Part shown: positions 23,505 to 37,300 of the stretch, piece by piece
How the letters are laid out: each line of letters starts with the position of its first letter
Numbering within the stretch: position 1 is the first letter of the stretch
Assembly: GCF_031877795.1 (NCBI RefSeq)
Contig: NC_133971.1
Span: forward strand, 730,501 to 794,500
From: Strix aluco
Taxonomy: Eukaryota > Chordata > Aves > Strigiformes > Strigidae
Direction: 5' to 3'
Length of the DNA stretch: 64,000 bases
Made by a program: the position numbers and the translations under genes
The notes under the pieces: generated by a model
Databases searched by the model: none
Seen by the model: the letters and a program-made list of their open reading frames with translations, nothing else
What the model was told of the DNA's origin: nothing

Positions 23505-26500
23505 CATGAAATATCTGTGTCCATAGTCACCAGAGCCATGCAGTAGTGTAAAAACATTTTATAACTATATCATTCCAGGAAATTAAGTCTAGTCTCTACT
23601 TAGTGCAAAATAGCTTGTGGGTTTTTGTTTTTTTTTTTTTTTTAAATCATCAGTGAGCTTGATCCTTGTTATGTTTTATCAATAATTTCCTTTACACTCC
23701 TAATCTTTCTGTGGCATTACTTCTGTTCAGTGATCATTAAGAGATATATCTGCTCACTGATATAAAAAACAAGGGGAGGAAATCATAACCACATTTCCAG
23801 TGTGAATATATTGATTCAGTTTCAAAGATCGATATTAAAAAATCAGATGAAACCTGGCATTTTCCCTCCGAGGCATTTGAGCTCAGTGGGTACAAACACT
23901 ATGCCCATCAACACTGGTCCTTAATATAAAAATGGGATTAACACCTGAACTAGAACCTCACAGGATGTTTGTTTTCTGAATGGTTCAAAATAATCCAAAT
24001 GAGGTCATTTTTTAGGCATTTTTTCCTTGTTGAACAAAAGAGAAAACAGCTGTAGCGATGAACAGCCACACACATTGTCAATACTAGGTGATGCCAACGC
24101 ATCATTGTACCACCCTGAGCGACTGTACCTGTCCACCGTCACAGTTCTCATTCAGCTCGTCAGTGCATTGAGACTAAATCTGCCTCTAATTTACATGAAA
24201 CAATTTGCATGCAATGATGAAGCCGACTCTTTCTCTCTGGTTATGTTGTGGTTGCACTGGAGCACCCATCACCGCAAGTGACACCCGGACCTCAGTGGAC
24301 ACATGGCAGCTCTGTTGGGTCGTGGTTACAGGCCAATGTGTTAAGTGTTCATCCCTTTCTTGCAGTCCATAATACCTAACCTTTAATACACGCTACAGGC
24401 TTTTATTGCAACTATTCGGATGCTTTGAGGACAAGGAAGTGTTGCTACATGTAGGTAAGGACTTTTGAACTCTTTTCCAGTGTTTTCATGTTCTCCCGGA
24501 GAGGAGAAAAGCCAAAGAGAGCCACCCAGCCAGCCATAGGGAAGGTCAGATTCCACATGAAAGCTACTCCCCGGCGCAGCTGATTCACACCCCTTTCTAG
24601 CTCCTTACAAGTGCAACCCAGCAGAGTAACACATGGAGCGAGGGTGACACTCTGTGATAATCTAGGAGAAGTACAGGGGCTTTTCTTTTGGTTTGGCTGT
24701 TCTCTCCTCGTTGGCCAGGGCATGAAGTCCACCATAGATGGGCTTCCCGCACTGTGGTTCAGGGCCGGGCGAATGTCCTCCTCCCAGTGTCTGTGACTAC
24801 CTCAACAGTTCATCAGGACACGATAGGTCCCACAAGCAACTGAGAAGGCAACGTGCTGGCCAAAACACAAGCTCTGTGCATGTCAGCAAGACTGCGTGCT
24901 CTCTTAAGGAATAGAAAAAGTAATTTTAAAATTTAAGACAAATTTTCCCAGGTAAAATCCAGTAAAACAAGTTGCTCCACAATCCTGGGAGTGGAAGGTG
25001 CTTTGTTCTCTACAAATTCGTGCCTTCTAGTTGATTCTCTCCTGCTGATTTGTAACAAGGTTGTGGCAGAAGGACCCGCCTTGATAGATATCGTAGGATG
25101 TGTCTGCTGGTGAGACGCATCTGGAGAGGCTTTGGCCTTTTAGATACCAAAATGCCTCTCTGAACATCAAAAAAAAAGTTAGGAGAGAAAGTAAGCAGAG
25201 CATTCTCTAGTGCCTAACGAATTGCCAGCTCCGAAGGAAGATTTCCTTTCAGCCAATACCAGTTATAACGACAACTGAAAACAGCCAGGCTTTATTCCTA
25301 GTATGGACAGTCTATATGGCCTTCTGCCACTGGGTCTGTTGTACTTCTTGTACAAAAAGACCCTCAAAACAGAGTATCACAGGATTCAAAGCTCTTTAGC
25401 AAACTAGGCTTAAAGCACAAAATAGAATTTGCCTTAGGAAAATAATATCCCAGGAAACAAATATTTTTAGTAATGATGAGTATCTTGGGCAAGACTCAGC
25501 TGGTTTCCAGTATTGTTTCCAGCGTCCAGTGTGGTTTCCATCATTGCTTGGGGTATTGGCTGTCTTTTAGAGGAGGCTTAAACTGGCATTTTCACCATAC
25601 GTGAACTCCCCGTGTCCTTAAAAACAGCAAGTCACGGAGCAAGGCTTCTGTGACCGAGGGTGTTGGGGTTATGTCTGGAGATCCAGCAGCCCCTGACCCT
25701 GAGAGTACGGACAGTGTGTGCCCCTCCTCCCCAAAAGGGGCTGTGCTACTTCTCAGCATCCTTGCTGGGAAAAAGCTGCTGCGGGTGGGTGATGATGAAG
25801 TAAAGCTGCTCATGTCTCAGAGAAACAGGAGTCTGAGCTCCGTCCTGGAGCTACGGTGGAGCGATGTTGCCTGATTTCTATCATCTGCAGAAAATGATGC
25901 CTTTCTGACATCAGTATGTGGGAACTCCTTCCCTTGCATAAGCTTAATTTTTGAGAGGTTTAGCTCAAATCAGGATGAGAAACCTGGTATTGGTTCTCAT
26001 CACGCCTTCCCCTGGAAAGCAGAGGCTTTCCCAAATAATGTGACAATTCATACTGACCGTACAAAGAGCTGCTGTGCCTTTGCTCTGGGTCAGCTTTGCG
26101 TTATTTATCACTGCAGATTTTACTGTGACGCTTCATTGATCATTTGCACCTTACAGAAGGAACACAACTGGAGACTGAAGGAATTTCACCACTGGGTCTG
26201 CAAGTGATTTGCATTTTGCAGCTATTGGGACAGGAGTGCAGAATAAATTTTATCCTAAAATCCTTTCCTCAGGGCTCCCCACTGTTACTGGTGCCTTTAT
26301 TTCTTTCAGCACCAAATGTTTCATTGACCAATCCCAGCTGATGCTATGCTATATTTCCTTTCCAACTTCACCTCCACTTTTAATATCTCCCATTATGTAT
26401 TACTATTTTGAGTGGCTGATGCCAGACTGTAATGATTTTTCTTTATCCTGCCCTGGATCTTTGCAAAGGCTCCAGACTGTTGTTAGAAATACACCTTCAA

Positions 26501-28432
26501 CTATTATTTTTTTTCTTTTTTTTTTTTTTCATAGAAGATGTTATCCTGGAAGATTGACGCTATTACCCCCCTGCTGTGATATCTTTGGAAAGAATAATCT
26601 GTTCTATTCACCAGCCTTTTTTAATCAGTGGGTACGTTCATGGCTTGTTAGCAGAGCCCAGGCTGCCTCTCTGCACGCTGTCAGCCTGCCACAGCGTTCT
26701 CTTCCCCAGCCCTTTCCCTAAACCGCTGTGAGAGAGCTGTTAATTAGAGTGGTCGGCTGTCCCGGAGGTTGTGTGATGAACTTCTCTGCTGTGTGTGAGT
26801 CAAAGGACCCGGCTGTGTCACAGGGGTTGCAGCAGCCTTGGATACAGCCAGGAGGATGTGCAGACAGCTTTGCTGTTAAAAACGTGCCATTGCGTTCCCT
26901 TCCCTCCCGCTGTACTGGCAGCCAAACATCTGAAAATAAATCAGACGGATCAGAGGGATTTCAGCAGCTGGCAGGGGAGGTGGGTAACATCGGGGCAGCC
27001 CTACTCGTGGTCAGACTCCAAGGGCCAGGCTCATCCTGGTGTCAGCAGACCCGGCGCTGCCGAGTTTCAGTGGGGATCGCTGGCACCGTGGAGGGACCTG
27101 GAGAAGCCCCATGTGAAGTTATGTGGGTTTTGGTCCTGCCATCTCTGTGTCGGTGCCAGTGTAAGCACTGAGCAGCCCTGCTGGCTGTAGCTGCATCCAG
27201 CCCTGACACAGAGATTGCAAAACTCAGTTTCTCCATGCTGAGAGTGACTTACCGAGCCCTGTTATTCTCCTAGCTAAGCCTGGTTTAAAAAGGGAGTCTT
27301 GGCCCGGCTGAAGCCAGTGAAAGGTTTACTTCTGAACTCGTGGAGGCAGGATTTTAACGTTATCACTGAGATAAGCCTTCCAGCACTGCCTATCATTTCT
27401 GCTGTTCTTCTGCTAATATACCTTTTGCCCCAGTTTCATTTAAGGTTTGTTCCTCTCTGTGCAGAAAATGTTTCTGCCCAGTAATCCTATTTCATAATCC
27501 CTTCCGTGCCTGTTTGATTTATATCGCCTCAAATCTCCTGTGATCTTCTGCAAAGCAGCAGTCAGATGTCTGCCGGCTTGTCCAACCCTATTCTCTGTTC
27601 TGTCAAGCTGCAAACATCTCAAAAACATCCGTGTCCTTTTCTACCCTTTCCAGACGCGGTTCAGGCAGAGCTTACGGAGCACAGCCAAATTGTGCCGTGA
27701 AAAGGACACCCAGTGCTTACCACGGGGTTGTAAACCTCGAGTAAAACCGGCTCTGTGAAATCCCCAACGCATGTCCCGTTGCCTTTAGGAGGACCCAACG
27801 GGAATCACCGCTGCATTTCTGCTGATGTTTTCTCAGTGTTTCCTCTGAGACGTGGTGCTGAAAGACCGTCCTTAGTGTTTTATAAAGATGCCTGTAGAAA
27901 ATGAGGTTAGGAAAGTTGCTCTCTCACGTGAGATGGTTTATTCCCCGCACGCTCTGCTAGTGAAGGTACCGCTGCAGCATTTTGGAGAACCTGGCCAGAA
28001 GGGACTGCATTGTTTTACAATCACTAATTTTCCTGATTTGTGCCTCAACAGCCCAGACAAGCTGTTGGAGTTGTCTTTCCTCCCCGGGCTCTCTCAGGAG
28101 GGGGAAGAGCAGCAGCCGAGGAGCTCTCCAGCCACAGCCCCGACCCTGCTGTCCCGGCCTGGGGAGGGGGCTGAAAATCCATCTCTTGGCTGCACCCGGG
28201 AGCGTCAGTCTGCTCCTAACTGCAGGGGAAGGATTCCTGCCTCATTTGAATAATGGATTAATTAGTGCTTCTGTGTCTAAAATTGCTCCATTTCTGAGTC
28301 CATCAAAGTCTGTAAAAGCTTTGCCACATGCTTTAAGGGGATTAGGAGGAGGCAACATTTATATAAAATAAGGAAAAACGAGACAGGAAAAGGAAGAATT
28401 TATTCCAGAACAGAAGCAATTGGTACAACCAG
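23505..28432. other. Intergenic, no gene recognised
   Basis: Single-copy sequence, AT-rich at 23.5-24.5 kb and mixed thereafter. A T run lies at about 23625-23643 and another near 26505-26530. Frames of 170 codons (26209-26721, +) and about 147 codons (26728-27171, +) show no domain, signal or splice logic I can support. No repeat family recognised. Confidence 0.5.
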
Positions 28433-28572
28433 TAAGAATTTATGTATTTTTTTAATTTCTATTTTAAGAATGTATGTATTTTAAAAATTTATATTTTAAG
28501 AATTTATATTTTTTTAATTTCTATTTTAAGAATTTATATACTTTTAAATTTCTATTTAAGAATTTATATATG
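28433..28572. repeat. AT-rich tandem repeat, about 30-bp unit
   Basis: Four to five copies of a unit beginning AAGAATTTAT, followed by a T-rich part and TTTCTATTTT, with internal changes. It translates to repeated Phe-Lys-Asn-Leu-Tyr, which is an artefact. Nothing suggests a gene. Confidence 0.85.
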
Positions 28573-31500
28573 TCTTTTGTGGTCTCATTTTCCCTCCTAG
28601 CCCCACGCAGCGCCACGGCAGGACCCAGCTCCGTAACAGGGTGCACTGGGCTCATGGCACCAAGGCTGGCGTAGCCTGGAAGAGGTATAATCACCGTTAC
28701 CCTCTCGCAGGGCGGGTGGATGCAGCCGGGAGACGCCTGGCGAGGGGGTGGATGTCTCTGTGACTTTGTTCTGCAGCAGCCTTAGCAGGAGAAGAGAGGA
28801 GGAGGAGCTCTGTTTGAAGGGACGCTGTAGGTGGTGGGGAGAGCACATCTCCATTTTTTTCCCTGAGAAATAAGTGGAAATAAATAATTCAGCGAAGGGA
28901 AAATTATAGAGCACTGAATTTGTCACCATTTCTCATAGAGCTGGCTTTTGAAACACTTAGTACTTTCTGCTGGGACCAGATGGAAACTTGCTGTCTAAAT
29001 GCATGAAAACATACTAAGAGTCAAAGAGAATGTATTTGTTGTCCAAACAGGATTTCTTCACATGAAAACAGCCATGAGCGGAGTCAGTAAAACGGTATGC
29101 TACAGAAAAGACCTTTTTAATCGGAAACATGAAAATCTAAAGATAATTTGTCTTTTCTAGCCCAACCATGACATTCCAGTGGAGCAGAAGAACTTTGCGA
29201 AAGTACGCTGGCCCCATTTCTTTAAAAAAAAATTACTTTTGAGCAGGCAAGCAGCAGCAATGTCCAGGGTCAGGGGGAAATTCCCCGTGTTCCCAGGTGT
29301 CACCCTGTTTCAGCATGATTATCACCTTTGCTATTCCTTTTTATGCCGAGGCTATATACTATGCAAACTGTCCAGGAAGTTTGTCATGAGAACAGATGTT
29401 CACTGGTAAAAAGAGAAGCATATTTAAATGCTTTCTAGGGGCTTTCCTCATTATTCAGCTCATTCACAGGTGCCTTACAGACCCGTTTATGCAGTCTGTA
29501 ATGTGAAGAAGCAGAAACAGTGGGGAAACCTCTTGGTCCTGTCCAGAGCATGGGTCTGCCCAAGCTTTACATCTCCCTCTTTTCCTGGCATTGTCGTGGC
29601 TGCTGAAATTGGTACCCTGCACCCAGCAGCATCTGTCGCAAGGCTGGGCCGCGTGAGGAGGGACCCTGGGCTGGTGCCGGCTGCTGAGCTGGGGGGCGAG
29701 AGCGTTAATCGGAAGAGACACGGGAGCACCTCAGCCGTTCTCCCCCCTCGGCACGGGGTCAGAACACGGGGATGATCTCAGACTAAAGCACCTTCCATTA
29801 CCTTGAAAACCCCGAACTGCCGGTCTGAGGCGTAATTCCTTGTTTGCAGAGATAATGTCAATGATTGGAATAATCATCGACCTGATCCAACTGGAAAAGC
29901 AAACACACTATTTCCATGGCTGGAGCCGTGTCTGCTGAGCAGTGGCACCTGTGACACATGGGAGGATGAGCTCACACCCATGAAATATTTCTGTTCCTAC
30001 TCCTATTGTCCTTTGCAACGGAAGTTTTCACCTTTGTTTTTACTATAAATCCCTTGTAGGAGAGAGATCATCTGCAGCTCTGACTCAGACCATTAAGAGC
30101 ATATTGAGAAATAACTTGGGTTTCCCAGAAGACTAATTTACGTCAGCAAGCAAAAAGATAATCACGGTCATAAATCTTTGTCCATGTCTGTATCTCCTGA
30201 TTGCTTTAAAAATATCAGGACAATACTTCCTATACCTTAACCAGATGCAGTAATTTGACTTGTTTTTCCTAACATCTGCAGTGCATGGTAGTTATGCTGG
30301 TTTATAGCAGCCTCATTTCCAGCACGCTGGAATTAAACATGGTCTGTAAATTATGCATGACTTCTTAACATTCATGAGTCCCATCATTTTACTTTATTGA
30401 TCAGTTCTTTCCCATAATTGGCAACAACCCATGAGGAAACGAATGTTCTACATCAGGCAAATGGGAATTTTATTGATGTAATATTGGGAAAGCAATAGAC
30501 ATGCTTAGCAAGCTAAAATGTTACTATCCTTTATGTTGTTTTCAGAGTGGTGTTGGTATCCTCCTGTCTGCATTTTACCTGGGCTCTTCATGGGAGTTAA
30601 AAAAGCTGCTCTATTTAATATTTATAGGGAAACTAGGATATCCACCTAGCTGTCTATTATTATTAATATTAATGAAGGTAACCATATACTTTCCTTTCCT
30701 TCTATTAATATTAATGAAAATGAACACATATGTGAATGTAGGGATTCTAAAGGCTTTCATTACACCTTTTTTCTTAGGGCTGGCAGTCAGCTTTTCCTGC
30801 TCCCGCCCACCCCATCTTCACTCCACAGACATACCAAGCAGGCACTTGTGGCCAACTGCAACACAAGGCTCTTCTGCTGACCCCCCCGTGCCAGAGGCAC
30901 AGCAGTTCCCTGCACTTCAGCCTAAATAAACCTACCGTGAGTAATCTGGTTAATAAAGGCCGTGTACTGAAATGCAGCATTTGCCCTCGTGTCAGTTATA
31001 AAACACAAGGCGTAGGACACGTCAACAGCAACGAAAGTCGATGGCTGGAGAGGAGCCGCAGCCACACCTCTGCCATCCTTATGTTCAGAGCATGGGGGAG
31101 GAGGAACCGACCCCTTCTTATGGAGGGCAAACCCAGACTTGAATAAGAAAAAATTAGTTTTGTATAAAAATGGTTACTGGTTGAACACGATGGCACCAAA
31201 CCCATTATTGCTCTTAACAGGGAGGGCAGCCGGTCACGTCACAGACACTTGTAGATGGTCCCATGAGGCTCCCAGAGAACCGTCACGATAACAAAACAGC
31301 CCCCATCTCGATCGTGACCTCTCGTGACTCCGTTTGTGTCTGTGGAGATACCGACTCATAGTTTGAGGGCAACTAAAGGAAATGTTATTCTCCACATGCA
31401 CCTCCTAAATCATGTAAATGTGTGATTTGCATTCATTGCACTCTGCCTTGGGAAAACGCCTGGTGCTGTTGTATACTCTGATAAAAGTGATTAGTGCAAG

Positions 31501-33935
31501 AGAGTCAGCTCTGCGTCAGTTATTGGTGCACGTAATGAGATCAATTTGCTCATTTGGTTTCCTGCTCATTGAGGATCTTTATGCTTGTTGAGTGTTACTA
31601 AATTTGTGTCCACCAGGAAAATGAAGAGATTTAGATTTATTCTATAAAATCTTGTACCAAGGTGAAATTAACCTGCAGAGAAAAATGAGTACTGCTCTAA
31701 AACCTGATATCGATTTGAAGTGTGCGTACAGCAAAACTGCCCCTTGTTAAAGCACAACCTGCCTCTAACTCTTCATTTTTCTCCAGAGTGCACAGTAGAA
31801 GAAACAGAATGACCTCAGGGCTTTTTTTGGGGAATGCTTCAAAATAGTTGAAAAAACCCCCTTTAATTGTGCTCTCAGAAGGTCTTGAATGCCCTCACAC
31901 CTCATAAGTACAAATCAGTGGTTTGTATTAAAATAATAAAAAAACTACTAGGAAAAAGAAGCCGTTTCCCACAAATAATCCCAAAAGGAAAGTACAGGGT
32001 GCACCTTGCAGCCACAATGGCAGAGCTGGTGTTATATATCAGGCAGATGAAGTATTTCTCCAAAGACTCTGGAAAACCACAATACAGTAGGTTATAATCC
32101 TAGCAATAGAGAAAAATGGCAGAGAGGCGTATAGCCTCTAACAGGTGCAAAAAACCTTTGTAGTCTGAGATATTTTAGCAAATAAAGTCTATAGTCCAGA
32201 AACAGAGGAGGGCTGCCAAGCAAACAAAGCAACAATCCACTTTTGCATTTTTAAGTTTGCAGGAGGGTATCAGTGGCCTCGTTTGGCAACCCCATGCTAT
32301 GAGCGTGTACAGCCCTGGGCGTGGGGTCGTTGTCAGCAGCTGTATGCTGAAAGCAGCATTCTTGGATGAGCTTTGTGGGAGTCAAATTAAATATAACTTT
32401 GGCTTAAGAAACAAATGATTCTTTATTACATATGAGAAAGCATATGTCCTGATCTGTGAATTTTTGGGTAGCCAGGGAATGAGATGCCCATCTAAATGAA
32501 TTACTGACCATCCCCTTGGATATGGGGAATTAAATCAATTTATTCTTTAGGAATACCCCTTTTTCAATAAGACCTGTCATTATACAACCACAGCATCAGA
32601 GTGTCCTCACCACGTTGTACATTTTTTCCAATATGTTTGATCTTTATAATAACTTTGTGACTATGCAGAGCTCTTCATAAATATTTCATTCAAGTTATTG
32701 TGCAGACAAAAGCACCAGGGAAGAGTCAGAAAGTGACTCACTGTTTCTTAATCAGAGATGAGTGACTAGGCAGCTCTGGCGTCGCAGTGGGAGAGGGTTA
32801 TTGGTGCTGATTAAATCATCTGAGGATGGATCCCATGTGAGCCCGTGGGTCACATCCTGGCTTGAGCCGTGCCGCGGTGGTGGGCCCCGAGCGTCTGGTA
32901 CCTCCCTGCTGCAGTTCTGGAGCAAAATACACAACTAGTTGTGTTCTTTGCACGCAAGGCTTTGTGATTTTTAAAACTTTTTTCTTTTTTTTTTTTTCTC
33001 CACAGCAGCGACCAAACCCCTCACTTCTGGCATAGAAAAAGAGCAATAAGACGTGTGACTTCTTTCTAGTGTACCATTTTCATTAGATAAATGCACACAG
33101 GTTAGAGCACCGTAGGTCTGAGCTATCTTTATAGTCAGCGTCTGACTCTGCAAGGCACTTTGCCACCGGAGCTCAGGTGCCAGACTGCCTACCTTCCTTC
33201 TAGGCACTTGGTTTCGCAAGTGCAACCCACAGACTTAAACCAGACAGTGTGCTCGTATCTGTTCAGGAAACAGAAATATATTTAATTTAAAATATCTTGT
33301 GGGATAGTAAAAATTTCTTGGACCATCAGCTAGAGTATTTGTGAGAAAACAAGCACAACTTGTATAATCTAAACTAGCACAAACCACTTTAGCAATAAAA
33401 TAATGGTAAAAACCAGTAGGAGTAATTTATTTTGGCTTCCAAGAGCTTTAACCATGATATCATGGATGGAAACAAGAAATAAAAAGTGATCACACGTTAA
33501 AATGATTGATTGCTTATTAAACATTTTGTGCAAGGTACAGCCATTTCTGTGTTCTCCTGGTACAATTTAATTGACTTCTGTTTATGCTCACATTTTTCTG
33601 GAATTCATTTTCATTCATTTGGTGGCCTACAGTAAATTTATCATATTTGGTTAATTACAGGAAGGTTTTAAAATAATACCAAGCATTAGCTTTACCTTTT
33701 GAGCTAAGCTGGTTAAATGAGAGTGGTTACACCGACAGCTACAGAGGTGCTGCAGGAAAAATTGATGAAAAGGCATTTTCCTGAAATGACACTTTCCAGC
33801 TACAGCCAGTGTCCTCATGGCCACCTGCGTTGTTCCAGGTGGAGTTTCCTCAGGAGCTTTATGTCCCTTTAGATGTACATGGCATTGCTGTGCCCCCATT
33901 AAGGGATCACCAAAGCCAGCATGAGGGGTCCCACC
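28573..33935. other. Intergenic, no gene recognised
   Basis: Single-copy sequence. It includes a duplicated CTATTAATATTAATGAA motif (about 30655-30672 and 30703-30720). A balanced, simple-repeat-free stretch at about 31380-31600 might be a conserved non-coding element, but this cannot be judged without alignment. No exon or repeat family recognised. Confidence 0.5.
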
Positions 33936-34315
33936 TTATCCCATCCCATCCCATCCCATCCCATCCCATCCCATCCCATCCCATCCCATCCCATCCCACC
34001 CCATCCCATCCCCATCCCATCCCCACCCCATCCCATCCCATCCCATCCCATCCCATCCCATCCCATCCCATCCCATCCCATCCCATCCCATCCCACCCCA
34101 CCCCACCCCACCCCATCCCACCCCATCCCATCCCATCCCCACCCCACCCCATCCCATCCCATCCCATCCCATCCCACCCCACCCCACCCCACCCCACCCC
34201 ACCCCATCCCACCCCATCCCATCCCATCCCATCCCATCCCATCCCATCCCATCCCATCCCATCCCACCCCACCCCATCCCATCCCCATCCCCACCCCATC
34301 CCATCCCACCCCATC
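33936..34315. repeat. CCCAT/CCCAC pentamer array
   Basis: About 75 units of CCCAT with interspersed CCCAC and occasional CCCCAT run over 380 bp. The minus strand is (GGGAT)n/(GGGGT)n, with four or more G-runs in close succession throughout, so it can form G-quadruplexes on that strand. All six frames stay open or nearly so (Ser-His-Pro or Gly-Trp-Asp repeats), which explains the long artefactual ORFs here. A second array of the same unit in opposite orientation lies at 59.05-59.48 kb. Confidence 0.98.
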
Positions 34316-37300
34316 TCGTGGGTGAGAAGGTCACAGTCCACATTCACTTGAGCCAGAAGCAGAGATGGCTAAGCTGCATGTGAAACTTCTTGGGAAATGC
34401 TGCACTTACTGTTCATTTTAAAGTAAGCAAGAGCCCTTTTTTCTAACTTAAAACACAGGTCTGGGGTTGGTAGTGGGTCAGGGGGTGCTGCAGGTACAGC
34501 AAGACATCCCTGCTCATTGCTCTGTCTTGTGAATCATTCTTTAAACATTCTTGCAAATGACTTTAAGATGGTTTTAGCCATCTTTTTCCACAGTTTGTGA
34601 AAGTTTCCACTCTGAAACACAATAAAGATTTTATTGAAAAAATGGCGATGCAAAGGACAGCTGAAAAATGACTAATTATCATTATGTCAGTCTCCTTGAC
34701 TTATCCTCATTACATGACACTTTACTTTTCCTGCATATGAAGATTTTCTCTATTTTACATACTCTTGTAACAAATTCTGCCTTCAAGCAAAAGTTGGAGC
34801 GACAGTCCAGGAAATAAATGAAACTATGGTCAGGTGTACCTTGCTAGAATAACCACGTATTTCTAATTTTGGATAGGCTACGCTCTGAGTTGCGACACTA
34901 CCCTGGAAGTTACGGCTGTTGGGTGACAGTTATTGTCAAGAATTACTTTAGTGGGTCTTTCAAATCTGCAGGATGATATCAATCCTCAGGGAAAGCGCTG
35001 AAGGGTAAATTCAAAATCAGTTCCCGTTTTAATTTTAAATAAAAAGTATTGCCATTGTGGGGAACTGCACATTGAATGAGGCTCCACAATTTCGTGTAAA
35101 GTACCCCATTGTTTCCATTTCTTGTTGGTCCTACCATTGCTTGTGCTGCACCTGCACCAAGAGCCGGCCATGGTCAGTGCTGAAGTGTTGACCACTCTCC
35201 CTTCAGTGTGGATTAATCCTTCATGGGCAAATTCATCCTTCATTTGGTTTATATCTGTTAAAATCCTTATTTAGTCTGAGGCTGTAATTTCACCAAGACT
35301 TGTTATATAGCACTGTACAACCTGGATATATACTGCTATGTGACCTTGATGAAACAGCCACAGAAATCAAAGGGACATTATCCATCTTGGATGCATTGAA
35401 AATACAAACATTTCCTTTTCTTGTACCACTGCAGGAGGCAGAGGCGCCTGAGCAGGTAAAAAAAAAAAAAATCACAATTGCCTGGGCTGTTTTACCAGCC
35501 AAGCGGGTGGCACCTTTGGGGGCAGGTGGGTGTAAAACCTTCTGAGAGGTCGTGCTGCCGCAAGGGACGACAGCTGATGCCAGGACCAGGCAGGCGGAAA
35601 CTTTGCATCCAATTTGTAAAACTCCTGTTTGGCTCAGGAAAGTGCAAACCCTGAGAAGGAGGCGGGTTTTGACCCGTGACTTTGCTGCTGAAGCCTGCGA
35701 GGGAAAACGTTCCCAGAGCAGCCTGGTGACACCTCCCAGGCGCCTGTGGCCTCACCGCTGTCCGAGAGATGGAAATTTATTTTATTGTAATTTATTGTAA
35801 AATTATTGTGAAGAGCGCTGTCTGTCTCATGCACATCGAGGTTTCCAAAGCTCTGCAAGATCCAAAGGAAGGAAGTAAGATATAAAGTCAAGATACTGCT
35901 GTTTTATTCCCCGAATCATGCCAGAGGGGGAAAAAAGGGGCATTATAAATAGCTGCAGGCAGAGGCGAAGGCTGTTGTGCTCAACGCCAGTTTTATGATG
36001 CTGAGGTGAAGCTGGTATGAGTCACTCCTATAACTTACATGGGCATGACACAGACTTTTGACATTCAATATTTTCTTTTTCACTTACCAAAAGTTATAAT
36101 TACCCCTTGAAAGCTTGGATCCACTTTCTTCTCCTACCATTTAGTCCCTTTTTGTTTGGCACTTGGCCATTTCCAACGTGCGTAGCCCATCTGGGCACTT
36201 TTCTGGCCCTTATTGCTCTCGTAGCTGAGTGCTCGCAGGATTTATAGATTTTTTTCAGTCCGTATCTCATATTGTGTCCTTGGCAATTAGAGACCCGGGG
36301 AGTCAATGCAGCAGGTCACAGTCACACAGACACTGTACGGCACAACCGGCAGCAGGACCAGAGTACGTGTGTGTTGTATTTTGGCTGCAGGATCAAGTCA
36401 GTGCTCAAGCTCAGCCTCCTTTTTAATCCAGGCTGCTTGGAAAGAACTGTGATATTTAAGAGATCTCTAAAACAGGATGGAGGAGAAAAGCTTGGCTTAT
36501 CTCACCTGTAAGGTAGACCCCATCCTGCCCCTATGGCCTGCTAACTTTTCTAAGCATTGTTGTGTCTTAAAAATAGCACTGCCTCCTTTTATTATAACGG
36601 CCAGTGCAAACAAACTGAAGCAAGCTAGGAAAAATATTTTTCGTTGTTCTTTTTTTTTTTTTTTAACTTCATCCTTCTTTCTACAGAAACCCTTACGAAA
36701 AAAGACACTTGCTAGGGTATTTTTGCTTTCTTTCTATATTTCTTTCTATTTTGTTTTCTTTCCTTCTATACCCACACGAAGAGGCCAGGGACTATGAGCT
36801 GGGTTCTCATGTCGTTTGAGGACGCTTACATCCCTATAAAAATTGCATTTTCCCCATTCGTAAGTGTATTTATTTTACCAGAGAGGTGCTTACTTAGTGT
36901 CAAAGAGGTCAAGATCTGAGCTTTCTGAGCTCAGAATTACCTTCCTACTACTGGCTTTGGGGGCTCCTGGTCCAGCCAGAGCACCCAGATGCTGCTTTCT
37001 TTCACAAGGAAATAGTAGCATGAGGTAACTGAAGGGGATAGCAGCTCTTGACTGCCTGTGGAAATACAGAATATTTCACTTACCTTGTCAACCTTGAAGA
37101 CTAAGATTTCCAACAAGAAAATATCACTGGTCATGGGGCAGCGCTTGATTACCAAGCAGTTGTGTGTAGGTAGCCCTGCCTGAACCGCATATTGCTTTAA
37201 AACAATTGCTCCTCTCATTTTTTAAGTGATTTTAGGAAGGGACATTCTCCCTGAGAGAATCACATCCTGTGCGCCGGCTTCCTCCTGCTCGTGAGCCCAA

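Noticed and set aside
33809-34351. Ser-His-Pro and Gly-Trp-Asp repeat proteins in multiple frames
   Set aside because: They are translations of the CCCAT pentamer array, open on both strands and in several frames.
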